A DNA stretch of 64,000 nucleotides from Tetrapyrgos nigripes (lineage: Eukaryota > Basidiomycota > Agaricomycetes > Agaricales > Campanellaceae). The stretch spans positions 744,001-808,000 of the forward strand of contig JAACJM010000001.1 in assembly GCA_013368315.1 (NCBI GenBank). The letters are read 5' to 3'. Both the position numbers and the translations under genes were made by a program. The notes beneath the pieces are model-generated. The model did not search any database. It was not told the origin of the DNA and worked only from the letters and a program-made list of their open reading frames with translations. This document shows, in pieces, positions 60,215 through 64,000 of the stretch (positions are counted from its first letter, which is position 1; the number at the start of each line of letters is the position of its first letter).

Positions 60215-61564
60215 CTATTTTTCGACAGCCTGATTACTGCGAAAAAGAAACAGCTCTTGCTTCGGTCCAACGCCGAGCCAGCTAAAAGGTCCTTTTCTCG
60301 CGATAGGGATGGCTGTTTCCAACGAAAAGCCCAATGTGTCAAGAGATGACAAGAGACCAGCAAGAAAATGAGCGGATTCGGACTCAGAAGCTAAAAAGGC
60401 ACCGTCAATATTGGTTCGGACACATGGAGACACAGACTCACTCTTATATCCGGGGACTTTTTTCATTTCCACCACTTGTATGTCCATCGTGTCATTTTCT
60501 TCCATATAATTCGACTGAGCCGCAACTTTTTGCTGTTGGAGAAGAGCAACAAGGTGTGTCCGGACACGAGGAGGGAAGTTGATTAAAGAGACACGACATG
60601 TCGAATGGGAAAAGTAGAGTAGATAGAACGATATCACACGTCTTTTAGCGCGTATAAAAATGAGCCGAGGAGACTTGCACTGAATGAGACTCGAGACCGA
60701 ACTAGGTGAACATATGACTTACTGTAGTTCCAATGTTCACGGAAGTTTGAAAGACCCATCCCTAGAAAGCAATGCGTCAGCGCAGTCACAAGGCACAGAT
60801 AAGGTTTCCGCAGACATATTCCGAAAACTCCTGGAACAGTTTTTGTAACATTGCCAGTGCCCTATAGTAGTCCCAATCAGATTATGATTGGAAGGAGATC
60901 CGGAAACTCACTTGTGGGCGTCGGGGCCAGTAAACGACCATGGTGTACCTCGAAATCTGACCCGCCAAACTTCCCCGTCCATGTCATCAATGTCGAATCC
61001 ATGAGGCCAGATAGCGACGACTGATTTTCGGACTCCATCTATGGCTGTTATTGAGAGCTGCCCCAGATGTAATTCGTTTGTACCATGTAAGGACATGAAT
61101 AATTGAACTGCAAGCGCGTCAATGAGGCTCACAGGGATCAAAGTAAACAACTTACTGGGTTCTGTGTGTCCCGGAGGTGTTGGGATATTGTCTCCTTGAG
61201 GATTGGAAACGGTGCGCTTTCTTGGACCAGGAACATAATGGAAACCCTCGGCAGCCTTTTCGGTGGGTTTAGACATCTTGCGTGGCCGTTTCAGCGCAGA
61301 CCGACCAGGATAGCCAGCCGGAAGAGTAGCAGATCTCTCTGGCCTGGAAAAATTGTTGAGACCAGCAGTAGGAATAACTGGTGCCTGGGTTTGCATGGTT
61401 TGTGGCAGCCCATTGGAGCGCATATACGGGGTGTTGTTGGACCATAGTGCAGGCATTTGTTGGTTGTAGGATGCATAAGCATTAGGAGGGATCTGCTGCT
61501 GCTGCTGCTGCTGCTGTTGCTGCTGAGCATAATATGGAGGCTGGTGGTAATACTGGTAGTTCAT
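60215..61564 (-). CDS. Conserved-looking fungal protein with polyglutamine N-terminus, function unknown
   Basis: About 370 residues. The start is MNYQYYHQPPYYAQ followed by a run of eleven Gln encoded by a CAG repeat, then an Asn/Pro/Ser-rich stretch and a basic part (ALKRPRKMSKPTEKAAEGFH). The conserved C-terminal domain begins near QLFMSLHGTNELHLGQLSIT and runs through GFDIDDMDGEVWRVRFRG, SFTGPDAHKALAMLQKLFQE, GWVFQTSVNIGTT, SPRLIFI and PGYKSESVSPCV. It ends RSNQAVEK. The C-terminal part looks like a domain that recurs in Agaricomycete proteins with disordered N-termini, but I cannot name it. There are no membrane spans. It is tail-to-tail with IDI1, with 81 bases between stops. Confidence 0.75.
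61493..61525 (-). repeat. CAG (Gln) trinucleotide repeat
   Basis: Eleven Gln codons, one of them CAA, in the gene above. A likely site of length variation. Confidence 0.9.
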
Positions 61565-61838
61565 GGTCAAAGCAGAGTCTGAAAAAAAAGACGCTAGTGA
61601 GGTAATAAATCGATTTGAACATGAGGCTCCGCAACGTGTAAACCTGCCTTAACGAGCCATTCCAGGAGAAATATAACCTTTGTTGGGGGAAGCGTACCCA
61701 CAGAACACCACAGAGGTACACAAAGGTCTTTGTCGCTGTGGGGAACAGTGAGCTTGGACTAGGAGCAAAAGCCAAGTTCTCGCGTGACAATTTTCATTTA
61801 CATTTACGTCAACTCAACATCCTTTCCGGATAACTTAT

Positions 61839-62469
61839 ATGGCATCCACATTCTTCACCTGGCTGCGATCCCCCAAAGCTCGAGAATACTTCTTCAGTAT
61901 GTCCAATCTTAATCTGGTTTATGACTTTCCAATTCACAATCAACAGGCACCCATTTCTGGGGTCCGGTAAGTATGTTCTGGCTCACCGAAGGACGCGAGC
62001 CAATCGCTTTTTGCAGGTTGCCAACTGGGGTCTTCCTCTTGCTGCGTTGTCAGATCTGAGTAAGGATGAAGAGGTCATTTCAGGGACAATGACAACTGCG
62101 TTGACCGGTTACTCGTGCGTTGCTTTTCGTCTCACCGCTTCCAACTTTTCTGACATGCACTTCCTTCATCAGAATGGTCTTCATGCGCTTCGGTTCGTCC
62201 GTGTTTCCGTTTGAGAATTTTGTTCTCATTTTTGTCTCACAGCGTGGCGTGTACAACCTCGAAATTACCTGCTCTTTGCTTGCCACGCTACAAATGCAAC
62301 TGCTCAAAGTGTGCAACTCACACGATTCGTCAACTATTGGTACAATGGTGGGCGAGAGGAAAAGCTGGGCTTGACCGGTGCAGTACAGGACGCTACAAAC
62401 GAAGTCAAAGATTCTGTCACCGAAGCAGTGAAGACTGCTCAAGACAAGGCGAAAAGCATTGGGAAATGA
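61839..62469 (+). CDS. MPC1: Mitochondrial pyruvate carrier subunit 1
   Basis: Small inner-membrane protein that pairs with Mpc2/3 to bring pyruvate into mitochondria. About 140 residues in five exons: [19 protein letters not shown], then [87 protein letters not shown]. The family core is complete. The C-terminal extension ([20 protein letters not shown]) is an amphipathic helix seen in fungal members. It is divergent from the polyglutamine gene, with 274 bases between start codons. Confidence 0.96.
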
Positions 62470-62543
62470 TGATTATACTAGACGAGATACCTATATATGC
62501 TACAGTGCAATACACAGCTAATTGACCAGAAAAAAACCGCCCA

Positions 62544-64000
62544 TTACCAGAATCCATCGTCTGCGTCACCACCTTTCTTCTTCTTACCGCTACCCTGAGC
62601 AAGCGCCTGTCGCTTATACATGTCCGCTATCTGAGGAAACGTCACTGTTTGACAATGTACTTGGGACCGGGTATGGATGACTTACCTGCTCTGGGTCGGT
62701 GGCGTCGTCTGCTGCTTTATCGTCGCGGACTCTAATGAATCGCGGGAATCGTAAAGAAATGCCTCGGTCCTCAACCTGTTCTTCTGATCAGCACGAAAAG
62801 GGCAAAATGTGCTAAACGACATACCAATCCTTGAGCTGCAGTGTAGACGGGACTCAGACTGAGATCGGCTGTAAGGACTTCCCAAACCACTTGCGGCTCG
62901 AACCACACGTCAGGTTTCGCCCCTCCAACTTTTACGTTGCCTCGAGCTTTCGTCAGCTCAAGTGGCTTGAGCATCTCGTAATGTGATTGCAGCGCTTCTT
63001 CACTGAAACCGGTACCAATCTTACAAATGGTCTGATACTCCTCGGAGTCAGGGTCGTAACAAGCAAGAAGGAATGCGCCGTAGACATTTGTTCTCTTTCC
63101 CTTGCCGTAGTAGCCGCCGACCACCACAAGATCGAGCGAGTCTCCGACGCCTGCGAGGTAGTCTTTCTTGAGCTAAGAATGGACGTATGTCAGCTGAAGT
63201 TTTTGGTGATTCTCTACAACTCACCTTCAGCCAATTAACACTCCTCCTGCTAGGTTCGTAGTAACTTGCATCACTTTCTAGCATCTTCACCATCAACCCT
63301 TCACAACCATCCTTCACACTTTCTTCCAAGAACGTCTGTATCTCCTCTGTGGTCTCGCTGTCTGAAGATTTTGCAAAGTCAAACTCTCCTTGGACTGGGG
63401 TGAAGTGCTCCCTGAGAAGAGCTCGCCGTTCCTTCAGACTCTTTTGCAGCAGTGGCTATACGAATGGAGGTTGAGTTTGAGAAAGCAGGAAAAGCAGTCG
63501 AATACTTACTTCACCGTTGAGATACAAAAGGTCAAACGCAAATAGACAAACTCGAACTTGAATATCTTCCACTTTAACGTCTTTGCGTTTCCTTCTGCTT
63601 AGTTCTTGGAACGGCATCAACTTTCCTGTCGTACGGTCGATAGCAACGGCCTCAGCATCGAGGACAAAGGATTTCGTGGTGTCTTTGATGCACTATACCC
63701 ACGTCAGACAATCCAAAAACCTACAGGGCTCAAGACGCACCTTTGGAAGTTGTTCCACGAGATCGGGATATTTCTTGCTCATGTTTTCCGAATTACGACT
63801 AAAGACAGCCACGGTACCGTCATCGAGTTTATGAACCTAGTCTAAAGTCAGCGATACGTTTCATACTTCTTTATTAGAACGAACCTGTGCACGTTCTCCA
63901 TCGTACTTGTACTCGCAAGTAAAATGTTTATTTTCAAATCGGTCGAGAACTTCACCAATGGCCTTTGTCGGTTTAGCCAACATTGGTTTGAGAGGGACAC
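62544..64000 (-). CDS. CDC9: ATP-dependent DNA ligase I (partial, cut by window edge)
   Basis: Replicative and repair ligase that seals Okazaki fragments with Pol delta/PCNA. Only the C-terminal 400 or so residues are present and the 5' end lies beyond base 64000. Visible motifs: [13 protein letters not shown] with the lysine that takes AMP (motif I), [10 protein letters not shown] (motif III), [13 protein letters not shown] (motif IIIa region), EGLMVKM (motif IV), NWLKLKKDYL (motif V), then the OB-fold part with [14 protein letters not shown] and [17 protein letters not shown] (motif VI). It ends [16 protein letters not shown], near the usual ligase I end. DNA ligase IV and its BRCT repeats are ruled out by the short C-terminus. 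It converges on MPC1, with 74 bases between stops. Confidence 0.95.

Overview
The window is nuclear DNA from a filamentous basidiomycete, most likely an Agaricomycete. Genes are dense, on both strands, and split by many introns of about 45-65 bases with gt...ag borders. The protein families are fungal (Hsp104, an Ime2/Crk1-type kinase, a Bfa1/Byr4-like protein). It also holds a DUF6589-type fragment and a gene with a leader exon of a style common in mushroom genomes. No rRNA, tRNA, CRISPR or bacterial-type operon was seen. All long coding spans below are multi-exon unless stated, so the coordinates run from start codon to stop codon and include introns.

Layout, left to right. 0-3.2 kb: a short unknown protein, an ELO fatty-acid elongase and another short unknown protein, all on the minus strand. 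3.6-15.3 kb: the giant lipid-transfer protein VPS13 on plus. 15.4-22.0 kb: a DENN-domain protein with a coiled-coil tail and a NIPA-type magnesium transporter, both on minus. 22.5-25.7 kb: the disaggregase HSP104, divergent from NIPA. 25.9-28.3 kb: an F-box protein and the complex I subunit NDUFS6.

28-42 kb is the accessory, rearranged part. A block made of the 3' part of NDUFS6, the C-terminal tail of an Ime2/Crk1-type kinase and a gene 'X' (unusual leader, possible kinase-like region, PHD finger) is present in three states. Unit A (27.7-32.2 kb) has intact NDUFS6, a kinase tail fused in frame behind the PHD finger of X, and one stop codon inside X. Unit B (33.4-37.95 kb) is a decayed copy, with a hAT-like MITE in its NDUFS6 part. 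Unit C (38.0-41.95 kb) has a stub of NDUFS6 and the complete kinase. The simplest reading is that NDUFS6 and the kinase were once convergent neighbours and were pushed apart by tandem duplication. A DUF6589 fragment sits at the A/B breakpoint.

42-64 kb returns to ordinary conserved genes: PRPP synthetase, a Byr4/Bfa1-like septation regulator, mRNA decapping enzyme DCP2, INCENP, a REC8-type kleisin, isopentenyl-diphosphate isomerase, a polyglutamine protein of unknown function, mitochondrial pyruvate carrier MPC1 and DNA ligase I (cut by the right edge). Many of the genes serve the cell cycle or meiosis (kinase, Byr4-like, INCENP, REC8, ligase). They are separate transcription units and nothing here shows shared control.
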